Assembly: GCF_003646465.1 (NCBI RefSeq)
Contig: NZ_QZEX01000013.1
Span: 52,635 to 116,634 of the forward strand
DNA length: 64,000 nt
Direction of reading: 5' to 3'
DNA from: Chachezhania antarctica
GTDB lineage: Bacteria; Pseudomonadota; Alphaproteobacteria; Rhodobacterales; Rhodobacteraceae
The translations under genes and the position numbers were made by a program. Of this stretch, positions 8,439 to 18,711 are shown one piece after another. The stretch's first letter is position 1. Each line of letters begins with the position of its first letter. The notes below the pieces were generated by a model. It was not told the DNA's origin. It ran no database searches and saw only the letters and a program-made list of their open reading frames with translations.

Positions 8439-9836
8439 ATGAGTTATGTCACCACGCTGGAACAGACGCGGTTCACGTTCCCGGATCTGCGCGCGCTTCT
8501 GGCCAAGGCGTCGCCTCATCGCAGCGGCGACGTGCTGGCGGGTGTTGCGGCAGATGGGCCGGTGGAGCGGCTGGCGGCGCAGATGGCGCTGGCGGACTTG
8601 CCGCTGAGTGCCTTTCTGTCGGTGGATGTTCTGGGCGTGGACGGCGACGAGGTGTCCGACCTGATCGCTGCGCGCCATGACGCGGAGGCGTTCCGGCCCG
8701 TGGCGTCCCTGACGGTGGGCGAATTCCGCGAATGGCTGCTGGCGCCCGAGACGGATGGCGCGGCAATCGCGGCACTGAAATGGGGACTGACGCCGGAAAT
8801 GGTGGCGGCGGTGTCCAAGATCTGCCGGGTGCAGGACCTGATCGCGATTGCCGCAAAGGTGCGGGTCGTGACCGCGTTCCGGACGACGATCGGCCTGTCC
8901 GGGCGGCTTTCGACGCGGAACCAGCCGAACCACCCGACCGACAGTTCGCGGGGGATCGCGGCCTCGGCGCTCGACGGGCTTTTGATGGGATCGGGCGACG
9001 CGGTGATCGGGGTGAACCCGGCCACGGATACGGTCGAGGATTACGTGCGCATCGTGACGCTGCTGGACGACCTGCGGCAGGCGCTGGAGATCCCGACGCA
9101 ATCGTGCTGCCTGGGCCATGTCACCACAGCCATCGCCGCGATGGAGGCTGGCGCGCCGGTGGATCTTGTCTTCCAGTCGGTCGCCGGGTCGGCAAAGGCC
9201 AATGCCGAGTTCGGGGTGACCCTGTCGTTGCTGGCCGAGGCGACGGAGGCGGCGCGGGCTCTGGGCCGGGGCACCGTCGGCACCAACGTCATGTATTTCG
9301 AGACCGGGCAGGGCGCGGCCCTGTCGGCCAATGCGCATAACGGTGTCGATCAGCAGACGATGGAAGCGCGGGCCTATGCTGTGGCGCGGGAATTCGATCC
9401 GCTGCTGGTCAACACGGTCGTGGGCTTCATCGGCCCGGAATACCTGTTCAACGGAAAGGAGATCCTGCGCGCGGGGCTGGAGGATCACTTCTGCGGCAAG
9501 CTGCTGGGCCTGCCGATGGGGGTGGACGTCTGTTACACCAACCACGTGGAGGCCGATCCCGACGACATGGACACGCTGTTCGTGACGCTGTGTTCGGCGG
9601 GGGTGAATTTCGTGATCACGGTGCCGGGCTCGGACGACGTGATGCTGAATTACCAGAGCCTGTCGCATCACGACGCCGTCTTCGCGCGCGAGACGCTGGG
9701 GCTGGCGCCCGCGCCGGAATTCGAGGACTGGCTGAACCGGATCGGGCTGACGGATGGGGCAGGACGGCTGCAGGACGCGCCGCCTGCGCTCGCGGGCCAT
9801 CCGGGTGTGGCCGGTCTGCTGGAGGCACACGCATGA
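8439..9836 (+). CDS. eutB: Ethanolamine ammonia-lyase large subunit
   Basis: The 465-residue product matches the usual EutB size and carries conserved segments such as TIGLSGRLSTRNQPNHPTD, the QSCCLGHVTT and DLVFQSVAGS strands, and GVDVCYTNH. EutB forms the TIM-barrel core of the adenosylcobalamin-dependent enzyme that converts ethanolamine to acetaldehyde and ammonia. I chose ATG 8439 (MSYVTTLEQ) over an in-frame TTG at 8433; AAAGG lies upstream. It overlaps eutC by ATGA. No shell proteins, EutA or Eut dehydrogenase are nearby, so this is a bare enzyme pair of the non-compartment type. Confidence 0.95.
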   Translation: MSYVTTLEQTRFTFPDLRALLAKASPHRSGDVLAGVAADGPVERLAAQMALADLPLSAFLSVDVLGVDGDEVSDLIAARHDAEAFRPVASLTVGEFREWLLAPETDGAAIAALKWGLTPEMVAAVSKICRVQDLIAIAAKVRVVTAFRTTIGLSGRLSTRNQPNHPTDSSRGIAASALDGLLMGSGDAVIGVNPATDTVEDYVRIVTLLDDLRQALEIPTQSCCLGHVTTAIAAMEAGAPVDLVFQSVAGSAKANAEFGVTLSLLAEATEAARALGRGTVGTNVMYFETGQGAALSANAHNGVDQQTMEARAYAVAREFDPLLVNTVVGFIGPEYLFNGKEILRAGLEDHFCGKLLGLPMGVDVCYTNHVEADPDDMDTLFVTLCSAGVNFVITVPGSDDVMLNYQSLSHHDAVFARETLGLAPAPEFEDWLNRIGLTDGAGRLQDAPPALAGHPGVAGLLEAHA

Positions 9837-10582
9837 GCAAGGGACGCACCGAGGCGTTGCTGTCGCCCCTGAAGGCCGCGACCGAGGCGCGGATCGGCAT
9901 GGGCCGGTCGGGCGCCGGTCTACCGACACGGGCGGGCCTGTCCTTCGCGCTGGATCACGCGCGCGCGAAGGAGGCGGTGTGGTCCGAACTGGACCGGGAG
10001 GCGTTGCAGGAAAGCATCGCCGATCTGGGCCCGGTTGGCCTGGCCGACAGCCAGATCAGCGAGGGGCGGGCCGAATACCTGCGCCGCCCGGATCTGGGGC
10101 GGTTGCTGGCGCCGGGGGCGGAACTGCCGGACGCATCCCCCGGGGGCATTTGCATCGTCGTGGCCGACGGGCTGAGCGCCATGGCGGTAAAGTTCAACGC
10201 CGCGGCTGTCCTGCGGTCGCTGGTGCCACTGCTGCCGGGGATCGGGATGGATCTTTCGGGGATCGTCCTGGCGCGACAGGCGCGCGTCGCGCTGGGCGAC
10301 GAGGTTGCGGTGAAGATGCGGGCCGCCGGCGTCGTCGTGCTGATCGGCGAACGGCCCGGGTTGTCGTCGGCCGACAGCCTTGGGGCCTATGTCACGTGGA
10401 ACCCGCATGCGGGCATGCCCAATGCCGACCGGAACTGCATTTCCAACATCCGCGCGGGGGGGCTGGACCCGGCTGACGCCGCCCGCCAGATCGCCGGGTT
10501 GTTGCGGACCATGAAGCGTGTCGACGCCAGCGGACTGGAGATGAAGACCCGGCTGACCGCGCTGACAAAGGCCGACGGCTAG
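9833..10582 (+). CDS. eutC: Ethanolamine ammonia-lyase small subunit
   Basis: The 249-residue product is a normal length for EutC. Conserved pieces include RIGMGRSGAGLPT near the N-terminus, FALDHARAKEAVW, CIVVADGLSA, VLIGERPGLSSADSLGAYVTW and the C-terminal DRNCISNIR. EutC caps EutB and helps to hold adenosylcobalamin. Its ATG overlaps the eutB stop, which couples translation of the two subunits. Confidence 0.95.
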   Translation: MSKGRTEALLSPLKAATEARIGMGRSGAGLPTRAGLSFALDHARAKEAVWSELDREALQESIADLGPVGLADSQISEGRAEYLRRPDLGRLLAPGAELPDASPGGICIVVADGLSAMAVKFNAAAVLRSLVPLLPGIGMDLSGIVLARQARVALGDEVAVKMRAAGVVVLIGERPGLSSADSLGAYVTWNPHAGMPNADRNCISNIRAGGLDPADAARQIAGLLRTMKRVDASGLEMKTRLTALTKADG

Positions 10583-10818
10583 AGCGGCGCCGGACGTGCC
10601 CATGCCGGGATCTCTACCGGGCGCTCATCGCCATGGTCGGGCTATTTGTGATCGACACGCTTGTTGTGGCGATCCTTTGGAAGGTTGCCGGACCCCCTGA
10701 GGTCGATCCCCGTGTTGCGCAAGGCGCGCGGCGGAGATCGGCGTTCGCCGTTGCACGGCACATCGTGGCAAGGGCAGAGAGCCGGACCTGGGGTGCCAAA
10801 ACCTGCAGGGCGCGAGGT

Positions 10819-11148
10819 CTACTTCTTGCGGGTCGGCGGGACTTCTTTCATGGACTCCAGCAGGGCGGCCTTCAGTCCCTCGGGGTCCCCGACCAGACGT
10901 TCATCGCGGCAGATATCGGTCGCGAGGGCCGTGGCATTGGCGAAGTCGTAGCCATTGAGCACGAGATCGTTGATGAACGTACCCTGCGGCTTGTCCCAGA
11001 TCGTCTGACGCCACGGGCCGCGGTAGCAGTCGATGATGATCGGGTGCCCCCCGGTCGCCTTTGCCGCGCTGCCGTCGGTTGCGAACGCGGGGGCAGCGGG
11101 AAGGGTCAGCGGGATCAGCATAAGGAGGGCGGTGCGAAACGATGCCAT
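10819..11148 (-). CDS. Small secreted protein of unknown function
   Basis: The 109-residue product starts with a typical signal peptide (MASFRTALLMLIPLTLPAAPAFA) followed by a mature part of about 86 residues with two Cys (IIIDCYRGPW, ATDICRDE) that could form a disulfide. AGAGG lies about 10 bases before the ATG. I do not recognise a family. It stands alone, convergent with eutC; I see nothing certain in the 236 bases between them. Codon use and the signal peptide support a real gene. Confidence 0.7.
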   Translation of the reverse strand: MASFRTALLMLIPLTLPAAPAFATDGSAAKATGGHPIIIDCYRGPWRQTIWDKPQGTFINDLVLNGYDFANATALATDICRDERLVGDPEGLKAALLESMKEVPPTRKK

Positions 11149-11434
11149 AATGGGAAAACCTCTTGTCTCGGACAGAACTCGCCGAGGGTGATGTGAATGA
11201 GCGCATACTGCACGGGGTCGATGCGGTGTGTGAAGCAGGCCAAGCGCTTCGCTTCAAGTGAAGATTGAACGCTACGCGAGGTCACACGCAATTTTGACCG
11301 GTTTTTCGTCTGGTTTGGGAAGTGCAACCGCAACAATGCCCCGAAAATGGCCATAATGTTGCCGTGCAGAGATTCGCCGGAGAAAGTACGGTTTGGGCGG
11401 TCACGTCGGCGGGCAGAGGACCTGGGCGCTTGTG

Positions 11435-11896
11435 TCAGTCGTCGTCCAGCGCGCGGATCGCGGCGTCGAGATCGTTCAGCAGCGCGTTGATCCGGTCGGG
11501 GCCGATCCGCGCTTCGATCCTTTCATAAGCCTTGATGCTTTCGGGCGAGACCTTGCGGATGAAGGCGAAGCCGTCGTCGCTCAGCCGGATCCGGGCACGC
11601 CGGCCGTCGCCGGGGTTGCGATCCATGGCGATCAGGCCGCGTTCATCCAGCGTCTTCAGGATGCGCGACAGGGACGGCGCAAGGATGCAGGCGCGTTCGG
11701 CCAGTTCGGTCGCGGTGATGACGTCGGATTCCATCAGAACCCGCAGCACGCGCCATTGCTGTTCCGTGACGCCGTGAGCTGACAGGATGGGGCGGAACTC
11801 GCTCATCAACCGTTCGCGCAGCCTGAGCAGCGTGATTGGCAGGGTGCGCCGGGTCTCCGAAAGCTCGAAGCCGTCGCGGAATTCTGAACGCGCCAT
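11435..11896 (-). CDS. hpaR: MarR-family regulator of homoprotocatechuate degradation
   Basis: The 153-residue winged-helix protein is divergent from the hpa operon. Motifs: ETRRTLPITLLRLRERLMSEFRPIL, HGVTEQQWRVLRVL, ILAPSLSRILKTLDERGLI (recognition helix) and DGRRARIRLSDDG (wing). I chose ATG 11896 because GAGGAACAG lies just upstream; the frame also stays open to 11974. HpaR proteins repress the meta-cleavage operon and are released by 4-hydroxyphenylacetate or homoprotocatechuate; the gene order here supports the same job. Confidence 0.9.
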   Translation of the reverse strand: MARSEFRDGFELSETRRTLPITLLRLRERLMSEFRPILSAHGVTEQQWRVLRVLMESDVITATELAERACILAPSLSRILKTLDERGLIAMDRNPGDGRRARIRLSDDGFAFIRKVSPESIKAYERIEARIGPDRINALLNDLDAAIRALDDD

Positions 11897-11942
11897 GATC
11901 TGTTCCTCGTGTCGGAATCTTTGGTCTTTCAAAGCGGCGGCG

Positions 11943-11974
11943 TTGACAAGCGGCTTATTGATTAACATGTTCAT
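11943..11974. promoter_or_regulatory. hpaR/hpaF intergenic promoter and candidate HpaR operator
   Basis: TTGACA at 11943-11948 is a good -35 for the rightward hpa operon. ATTAACA-TGTTCAT at 11961-11974 is a near-perfect palindrome (one mismatch) with core AACATGTT, lying where the -10 would be. A MarR dimer bound here would occlude both divergent promoters. The assignment to HpaR is inferred from position. Confidence 0.5.
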
Positions 11975-11991
11975 TTATGGGAGGCGAATCG

Positions 11992-12387
11992 ATGCCGCAT
12001 CTTGCAATGGACTATTCGGCCGGGCTGGAACACCGCTGTGACATGACCGCGGTGGCCACCGCCGCGCATGGTGCCATGGTGGCGGCCGGGATCTTTCCGG
12101 TGGCCGGTATCCGGGTGCGGCTGCACAAGGCGGATCATGCCATCATTGCCGACGGGCTGGCAGAGAACGACTTCCTGGCCATGACGCTGTCAGTCGGCGC
12201 CGGACGGTCGACCGAGGCGTTGAAAGCCGCGGGCGACCTGATCTTTGCCGCTGTGCAGACGGCGCTGGCCGAACCCCTCGCCACCCCCCATTTCGCCCTT
12301 TCGCTGGAAATCCGGATCATCGATCCGGAGCTGAGCTGGAAGGACACGCCCATTCACGCCCGCGTGTCGGCACCGAAGAAGGACTGA
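11992..12387 (+). CDS. hpaF: 5-carboxymethyl-2-hydroxymuconate delta-isomerase
   Basis: The 131-residue tautomerase-superfamily protein begins MPHLAMDYSAGLE, so removal of Met exposes the Pro1 general base, as in CHMI. The body (GIRVRLHKADHAIIADG, FLAMTLSVGAGRS, LSLEIRIIDPELSWKDT) follows the family. It converts 5-carboxymethyl-2-hydroxymuconate to the keto isomer in the homoprotocatechuate pathway. GGGAGG precedes the ATG at 11992. It is first in the hpa operon and 3 bases from hpaE. Confidence 0.93.
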   Translation: MPHLAMDYSAGLEHRCDMTAVATAAHGAMVAAGIFPVAGIRVRLHKADHAIIADGLAENDFLAMTLSVGAGRSTEALKAAGDLIFAAVQTALAEPLATPHFALSLEIRIIDPELSWKDTPIHARVSAPKKD

Positions 12388-12390
12388 GCC

Positions 12391-13902
<1,512 letters not shown>

Positions 13903-13943
13903 GCGCCCGTTTCCAGATACAGTCATCCCCGGGAGGACCCACA

Positions 13944-14924
13944 ATGCCGATCCCCGCGCCCGTCCTGGCCCCGCCGTTCAACATCCTCCGTCTCAGCCAT
14001 GTCGAATTCGGCGTGACGGACCTGGCCGCCAGCCGCACGTTCTATACCGACATCCTTGGCCTGCAGGTCACGGACGAGGACGACAGCACCATCTATTTTC
14101 GCGCCATGGAAGAACGCGGACACCACTGCCTTGTCCTGAAGAAGAAGCCCGAGCCCGGGATCGACTACCTGTCCTACAAGCTGTTCGCCGAGGAAGAACT
14201 GGACAAGGCAGAGACGTATTTCAAAGGCCTGGGCCACCGCACGGACTGGGTCGACCGCCCCTACCAGGGCCGCACCCTGCGCACGCATGATTGTTTCGGC
14301 GCACCGATGGAGTTCTATTTCAAGATGGAAAGGCTGGAACCGATCCACCAGAAATACGCGCTCTACAAGGGTGTGAAGCCCCTGCGGATCGACCATTTCA
14401 ACTGCTTTGCCCCGAACGTGGACACGGCCGTCGACTTCTACGGCAAGCTGGGCTTCCGGGTGACGGAATACACCGAGGATGCGGAATCCGGCGCGCTCTG
14501 GGCCGCGTGGACGCATCGCAAGGGCGGCGTGCACGATATCGCCTTCACCAACGGCCACGGCCCCCGCCTGCATCACACCGCGTTCTGGGTGCCGACGCCC
14601 CTGAACATCATCGACCTGCTCGACCTGATGGCGACCACGGGTTACGTCGGCAACATCGAACGCGGCCCGGGGCGGCACGGGATTTCGAACGCGTTCTTCC
14701 TCTATATCCTCGACCCGGACGGCCACCGGATCGAGATCTACTGTTCCGACTACCAGACCATCGACCCCGATCTTGAGCCGATCAAGTGGGACCTGAAGGA
14801 CCCGCAGCGGCAAACGTTGTGGGGGGCTCCGGCGCCGAAATCGTGGTTCGAGAATGGCTCCGCCTTCACCGGGGTCGAAACGCGGGACGCCGATCTGAAG
14901 GCCTCACCCATCATCGCGCCATGA
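13944..14924 (+). CDS. hpaD: 3,4-dihydroxyphenylacetate 2,3-dioxygenase, VOC type
   Basis: The 326-residue product has two VOC-fold halves (about 15-150 and 155-300), as in type I extradiol dioxygenases. Likely Fe(II)/Mn(II) ligands are in the second half: His in LRIDHFNC, His in RLHHTAFW and Glu in HRIEIYCSDY. The catalytic context is typical of the Brevibacterium/Arthrobacter HPCD class, not the LigB-type HpaD of enterobacteria. GGGAGGACCC precedes ATG 13944. Confidence 0.93.
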   Translation: MPIPAPVLAPPFNILRLSHVEFGVTDLAASRTFYTDILGLQVTDEDDSTIYFRAMEERGHHCLVLKKKPEPGIDYLSYKLFAEEELDKAETYFKGLGHRTDWVDRPYQGRTLRTHDCFGAPMEFYFKMERLEPIHQKYALYKGVKPLRIDHFNCFAPNVDTAVDFYGKLGFRVTEYTEDAESGALWAAWTHRKGGVHDIAFTNGHGPRLHHTAFWVPTPLNIIDLLDLMATTGYVGNIERGPGRHGISNAFFLYILDPDGHRIEIYCSDYQTIDPDLEPIKWDLKDPQRQTLWGAPAPKSWFENGSAFTGVETRDADLKASPIIAP

Positions 14925-14964
14925 TGGGGGCAATCCCATGGCAGAGACGCAGAAGGACCAGAGC

Positions 14965-15834
14965 ATGAACATTCCCGCAAGGGTTGCCGCATTCCGCGCC
15001 GGGGGGCTGAACCGTTATGGCCTCGTCACCGATGCGGGCATCGTGGATCTGACTGTGGAGTTCGGGGCGCGCTTCCCCACGCTGCAACACGTCATCGAAG
15101 CCGGCGCGCTGGAGGAGATCATCGCCGCAGGCGAAGCCCGCGCGCCCGCCTTCCGCGAGGAGGATGTGGAGTTCCTGATCCCCATCGCCCGGCCGGAAAA
15201 GCTGATCTGCATCGGCGTGAACTTCCCCGACCGCAACGCTGAATACAAGGACGGGCAGGCCGCGCCGGGCAAGCCATCGATGTTCATCCGCTTTCCGCGG
15301 TCCTTCACCGGGCACAACGGCGCCCTTGTCCGTCCGCCGGAAAGCGAGCAGCTGGATTACGAGGGCGAGTTGACCATCGTCATCGGCAAGGGCGGGCGCC
15401 GCATCGCGCGCGAGGACGCCTATGACCACATCGCGGCGATCACGCTTTGCAACGAAGGCACGATCCGCGACTGGGTGCGCCATGCGAAGTTCAACGTGAC
15501 GCAAGGCAAGAACTGGGATTCGACCGGCGCCATCGGCCCGTGGCTGGTGCCCTTCCGCGAGGCCGCGCAGCTGGACGACATCAAGCTGGAAACCCGCGTC
15601 AACGGAGAGATCCGCCAGCAGGACCGCACCGGCCGGATGATGTACGATTTCCGCTACATCCTGAACTATGTCTCGACCTTCTGCACGCTTGCCCCGGGCG
15701 ACGTGATCGTCTGCGGCACGCCCACGGGCGCGGGCGCGCGGTTCGATCCACCTGTCTGGCTGAAGCCCGGCGATGTGATAGAGGTGGAAGCGGACGGTGT
15801 GGGAATCCTGCGTAACACGGTGGTGGACGAATGA
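14965..15834 (+). CDS. hpaG: Fumarylacetoacetate hydrolase-family isomerase/decarboxylase of the hpa pathway
   Basis: The 289-residue FAH-fold protein has a C-terminal catalytic domain from LICIGVNFPDRNAEY onward. The acidic metal ligands are visible in LDYEGELTIVIG, and CGTPTGAG closes the domain. It should decarboxylate 5-oxo-pent-3-ene-1,2,5-tricarboxylate and/or isomerise the product. E. coli HpaG is a tandem fusion of two such domains; here there is one. I favour ATG 14965 (AAGGA 10 bases upstream); ATG 14938 in frame is possible. Confidence 0.85.
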   Translation: MNIPARVAAFRAGGLNRYGLVTDAGIVDLTVEFGARFPTLQHVIEAGALEEIIAAGEARAPAFREEDVEFLIPIARPEKLICIGVNFPDRNAEYKDGQAAPGKPSMFIRFPRSFTGHNGALVRPPESEQLDYEGELTIVIGKGGRRIAREDAYDHIAAITLCNEGTIRDWVRHAKFNVTQGKNWDSTGAIGPWLVPFREAAQLDDIKLETRVNGEIRQQDRTGRMMYDFRYILNYVSTFCTLAPGDVIVCGTPTGAGARFDPPVWLKPGDVIEVEADGVGILRNTVVDE

Positions 15835-16634
15835 CCCTTACAGACACACAAATCGAAGACGCCGCCGAGGCGCTGCTGACGGCCGAAGACACGGGCACCC
15901 AGATCGGGCTGCTGTCCCTGAAATACCCCGGCATGGACCTTGACGATGCCTACCGGATCCAGGCGGCGCAGATGGTGCGGAAGCTGGCTTCGGGCCGGAC
16001 GATCGCCGGCTGGAAGATCGGCCTGACATCCAAGATCATGCAGGACGCACTGGGCATCGCGACGCCCGACAGCGGGGTTCTGTACGATGACATGCTCTTC
16101 GCCTCGGGAGTCGCAATCGCCGCGGGCCGCTTCATCCAGCCCCGGGTCGAGGCGGAGATCGCGTTCGTCATGAAATCCCCGCTGGACGGGGATGTCACCC
16201 GCGATGACGTTCTGGCAGCGACGGATTACGTGGTGCCATCGCTTGAAATCCTCGACACGCGAATCCAGCGCAGGGATCCCGAAACGGGGCAGGCGCGGGT
16301 GATCGTGGACACGATCAGCGACAACGCGGCCAATGCGGGTATCGTCACGGGCGCGCAACACCACGCCGTCGATGCCCATGACCTGCGCTGGGTCGGTGCG
16401 ATCCTCCGAAAGAACGGCGAGGTCGAGGCGACGGGCCTTGGCGCCGCGGTGCTGGACGATCCGGTCACCAGCCTCGTCTGGCTGGCCCGCCGCATGCACC
16501 AGTACGGGCAGAAGATCGAAGCCGGGCAGGTGATCCTGTCGGGCTCGTTCATCGCGCCCGTCGAATGTCCCCCCGGCACGGTGATCGAGGCTGATTTCGG
16601 CGCTTTCGGTGATGTGTTCGTCAGCTTTGAGTGA
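15831..16634 (+). CDS. hpaH: 2-oxo-hept-4-ene-1,7-dioate hydratase
   Basis: The 267-residue product belongs to the MhpD/HpaH hydratase branch of the FAH superfamily. Marks: IAGWKIGLTSKIMQDALGI, the acidic cluster RVEAEIAFV, and SLEILDTRIQ. It hydrates the dienol product of HpaG to 4-hydroxy-2-oxoheptanedioate. Its ATG overlaps the preceding stop by ATGA, so the two are translationally coupled. Confidence 0.92.
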   Translation: MTLTDTQIEDAAEALLTAEDTGTQIGLLSLKYPGMDLDDAYRIQAAQMVRKLASGRTIAGWKIGLTSKIMQDALGIATPDSGVLYDDMLFASGVAIAAGRFIQPRVEAEIAFVMKSPLDGDVTRDDVLAATDYVVPSLEILDTRIQRRDPETGQARVIVDTISDNAANAGIVTGAQHHAVDAHDLRWVGAILRKNGEVEATGLGAAVLDDPVTSLVWLARRMHQYGQKIEAGQVILSGSFIAPVECPPGTVIEADFGAFGDVFVSFE

Positions 16635-16639
16635 TCCCC

Positions 16640-17401
16640 ATGCCCGCACCTGAAAACATCTTCAAACGGCGCCTTCTGGCGAAGGAAACGCAGATCGGCC
16701 TTTGGGTCGGGCTGGGCGATCCCAGCGTGGCGGAACTGGCGGCCGGCACCGGGTTCGACTGGCTGGTGCTGGATGGCGAACACGGGCCCAACGGCTTGCG
16801 CGATATCCTGGCGCAACTGCGGGCCGTAGGCGCCGGCCGCGCGCACCCGGTGGTCCGCACCCGCGACGACAGCCGGACCGAGATCAAGCAGATGCTGGAT
16901 ATCGGCGCGCAGACGCTGCTCATCCCGATGATCGAAAGCGCAGACCAGGCGCGCGAGGCCGTGCGATCCGTACTCTATCCGCCCGAGGGCGTGCGCGGTG
17001 TCGGGGCGGCGCTGGTACGCGCGTCGGGCTACGGCGGGGAGGCCGATTACCTGCACACGGCGAACGACCAGATCTGCCTTCTGCTGCAGGTCGAAAGCCG
17101 CGCGGGGATGGCGGCGCTGGACGATATCCTTGCGGTCAAGGGTGTCGACGGCGTGTTCATCGGCCCTGCCGATCTGGCCGCAGACATGGGCCACCGGGGC
17201 AATCCCGGCCACGACGATGTCAGGAAAGCCGTCAGCGACGGGCTGGCCCGGATCCGCGCCGCCGGTGTCGCCGCAGGCGTCCTGACCGGTGACCGCGCAC
17301 AGGCCAAAAGCTTTGCCGAGGCGGGCGTGGAGTTCCTGGCGGTCGGGTCCGACGTGGGCACCCTGCGCAGTGGTCTGGTGGCCTTGCGCGACGCGTTCTG
17401 A
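16640..17401 (+). CDS. hpaI: 4-hydroxy-2-oxoheptanedioate aldolase
   Basis: The 253-residue class II pyruvate aldolase is of the HpaI/HpcH family. Seen: catalytic His in VLDGEHGP, metal-binding Glu in LLQVESRAG and Asp in FIGPADLAADMG. It cleaves the hydrated product to pyruvate and succinate semialdehyde. ATG 16640 is 5 bases after the hpaH stop; a GTG at 16631 would overlap it. This is the last gene of the hpa operon. No hpaBC hydroxylase gene is in the window. Confidence 0.92.
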   Translation: MPAPENIFKRRLLAKETQIGLWVGLGDPSVAELAAGTGFDWLVLDGEHGPNGLRDILAQLRAVGAGRAHPVVRTRDDSRTEIKQMLDIGAQTLLIPMIESADQAREAVRSVLYPPEGVRGVGAALVRASGYGGEADYLHTANDQICLLLQVESRAGMAALDDILAVKGVDGVFIGPADLAADMGHRGNPGHDDVRKAVSDGLARIRAAGVAAGVLTGDRAQAKSFAEAGVEFLAVGSDVGTLRSGLVALRDAF

Positions 17402-17484
17402 TCGGTCAGGGGGCAACGCTCCGGAGATCGCTGTCCGGGCCAATTTCGGTCAACGGGTCCGCGGCAGGGACGCGACTGTCTCTG

Positions 17485-18711
17485 TCAGATCAGGCCCTCG
17501 GTGCACCAGCCGTCGAAGACATCAAGTGCTGCCGCCACGAACGCGGGGTCGTTGATATGGCAGTCGAGCTCGACCAATGTCACGTTAGCCGGGACCTTGG
17601 AACGCAGTTCGTCGATGAAGGCCGCAAGACCTTCGGGATCGGACAGCACGCCGCCCGGTCGGTCCCATTCGTTGCCACCCTGAAGCGGCAGCAGGAAGGT
17701 CACCGGGCCGGTGGCCGTGGCCAGCTTGTCGCACAGGGCGCGGGCCATCTCGCGCCGCTGGTCCGGGGTCATCATCACCGATGACAGCAGCCGATTATGC
17801 GCATGGATCTCCTGCCCGGCGAGCTTCTCCGGAACGGGTTGCCAGCCGACAATATCGATCAGGTCGTAGCAACCGATGGACACAAGCTGCGGCGTGCCGG
17901 TGCGGCCCGCGTTCGTCATCCGGTCTTCGCCCGCGGTGACGGTCGAGCCCATGATGTGGTTGCCGATCTCCTGCGGGGCAAAGTCCATCACGGCGGCGAA
18001 GGCCTTCTGACCGGCCAGGCTTTCGAAGGCACGCCCGCCCATGCCCGTCGCATGGAACACGGCGACTTCATAGCCGCGCGCCTCCAACGCCGGTTTCAGG
18101 TCGACCATGTAGCGCAGGACCGTCTTGCCGAAGGACGTCATGCCGATCAGCGGCTTGTCCCGGTCCGGCTTTTCCACGGCCCGCGCCGCGCCCAGCACGG
18201 CACCCGCAGCCTGCGACAGCGACGCCTTGCAGACAGAGTTCAGGCCATAAAGCCCCCCGGCCCACAGGATCATCTGCACATCGGCCGGCAGCCTGTCGGT
18301 CGGGATCAGGGGCGAGAAGCTGACCGTCGACACTATGTATTTCGGCACCCCCAACGGCAGGGCGGAACAGACATCCAGCGACAGATCGGTGCCCATGGTG
18401 CCGCCCAGCACGATAACGCCATCGAAACGCCGGGCTTCGTACAATTCCGCAGCCATGGCCGCCGCACCGCGGGCCATATCCTGCATGGCAAGGTTTTCAT
18501 CCTCGTGCGCGATGGCCTGCGCGATGGTGCTGCCGCCTGCCTCGACGACCTGGTGCTTGGAAATGTCCGTGGGCTTCTTCGGATCGCCCAGAACGCTGAC
18601 ATCCATCGTCAGGACCTTGCCGCCCTGCGCTTCGATCACGCCTGTCAGGTAGGACAGTTCGTCGTCCTTGGTGTCGTAGGTGCCGACGACAAGAATGGTG
18701 GGTTCGGTCAT
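17485..18711 (-). CDS. Tm-1-like ATP-binding protein (UPF0261)
   Basis: The 408-residue product has the two-lobed UPF0261/Tm-1 N-terminal fold: TILVVGTYDTKDDEL at the start, VIVLGGTMGTDLS and ILWAGGLYGLNSVCK in the middle, and LIGMTSFGKTV opening the second lobe. The plant Tm-1 relative binds ATP; the bacterial reaction is not known. In many genomes the gene is paired with a TIM-barrel PEP-mutase-like partner, which is absent here. ATG 18711 overlaps the aldehyde dehydrogenase stop by ATGA, so they are coupled at the end of a tctB-tctA-ALDH operon. Confidence 0.88.
   Translation of the reverse strand: MTEPTILVVGTYDTKDDELSYLTGVIEAQGGKVLTMDVSVLGDPKKPTDISKHQVVEAGGSTIAQAIAHEDENLAMQDMARGAAAMAAELYEARRFDGVIVLGGTMGTDLSLDVCSALPLGVPKYIVSTVSFSPLIPTDRLPADVQMILWAGGLYGLNSVCKASLSQAAGAVLGAARAVEKPDRDKPLIGMTSFGKTVLRYMVDLKPALEARGYEVAVFHATGMGGRAFESLAGQKAFAAVMDFAPQEIGNHIMGSTVTAGEDRMTNAGRTGTPQLVSIGCYDLIDIVGWQPVPEKLAGQEIHAHNRLLSSVMMTPDQRREMARALCDKLATATGPVTFLLPLQGGNEWDRPGGVLSDPEGLAAFIDELRSKVPANVTLVELDCHINDPAFVAAALDVFDGWCTEGLI

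Noticed and set aside
10633..11196. 187-codon plus-strand frame in the eutC/small-protein gap
   Set aside because: It overlaps the secreted-protein gene in antisense and has no family features; the minus-strand gene has a signal peptide and ribosome site.
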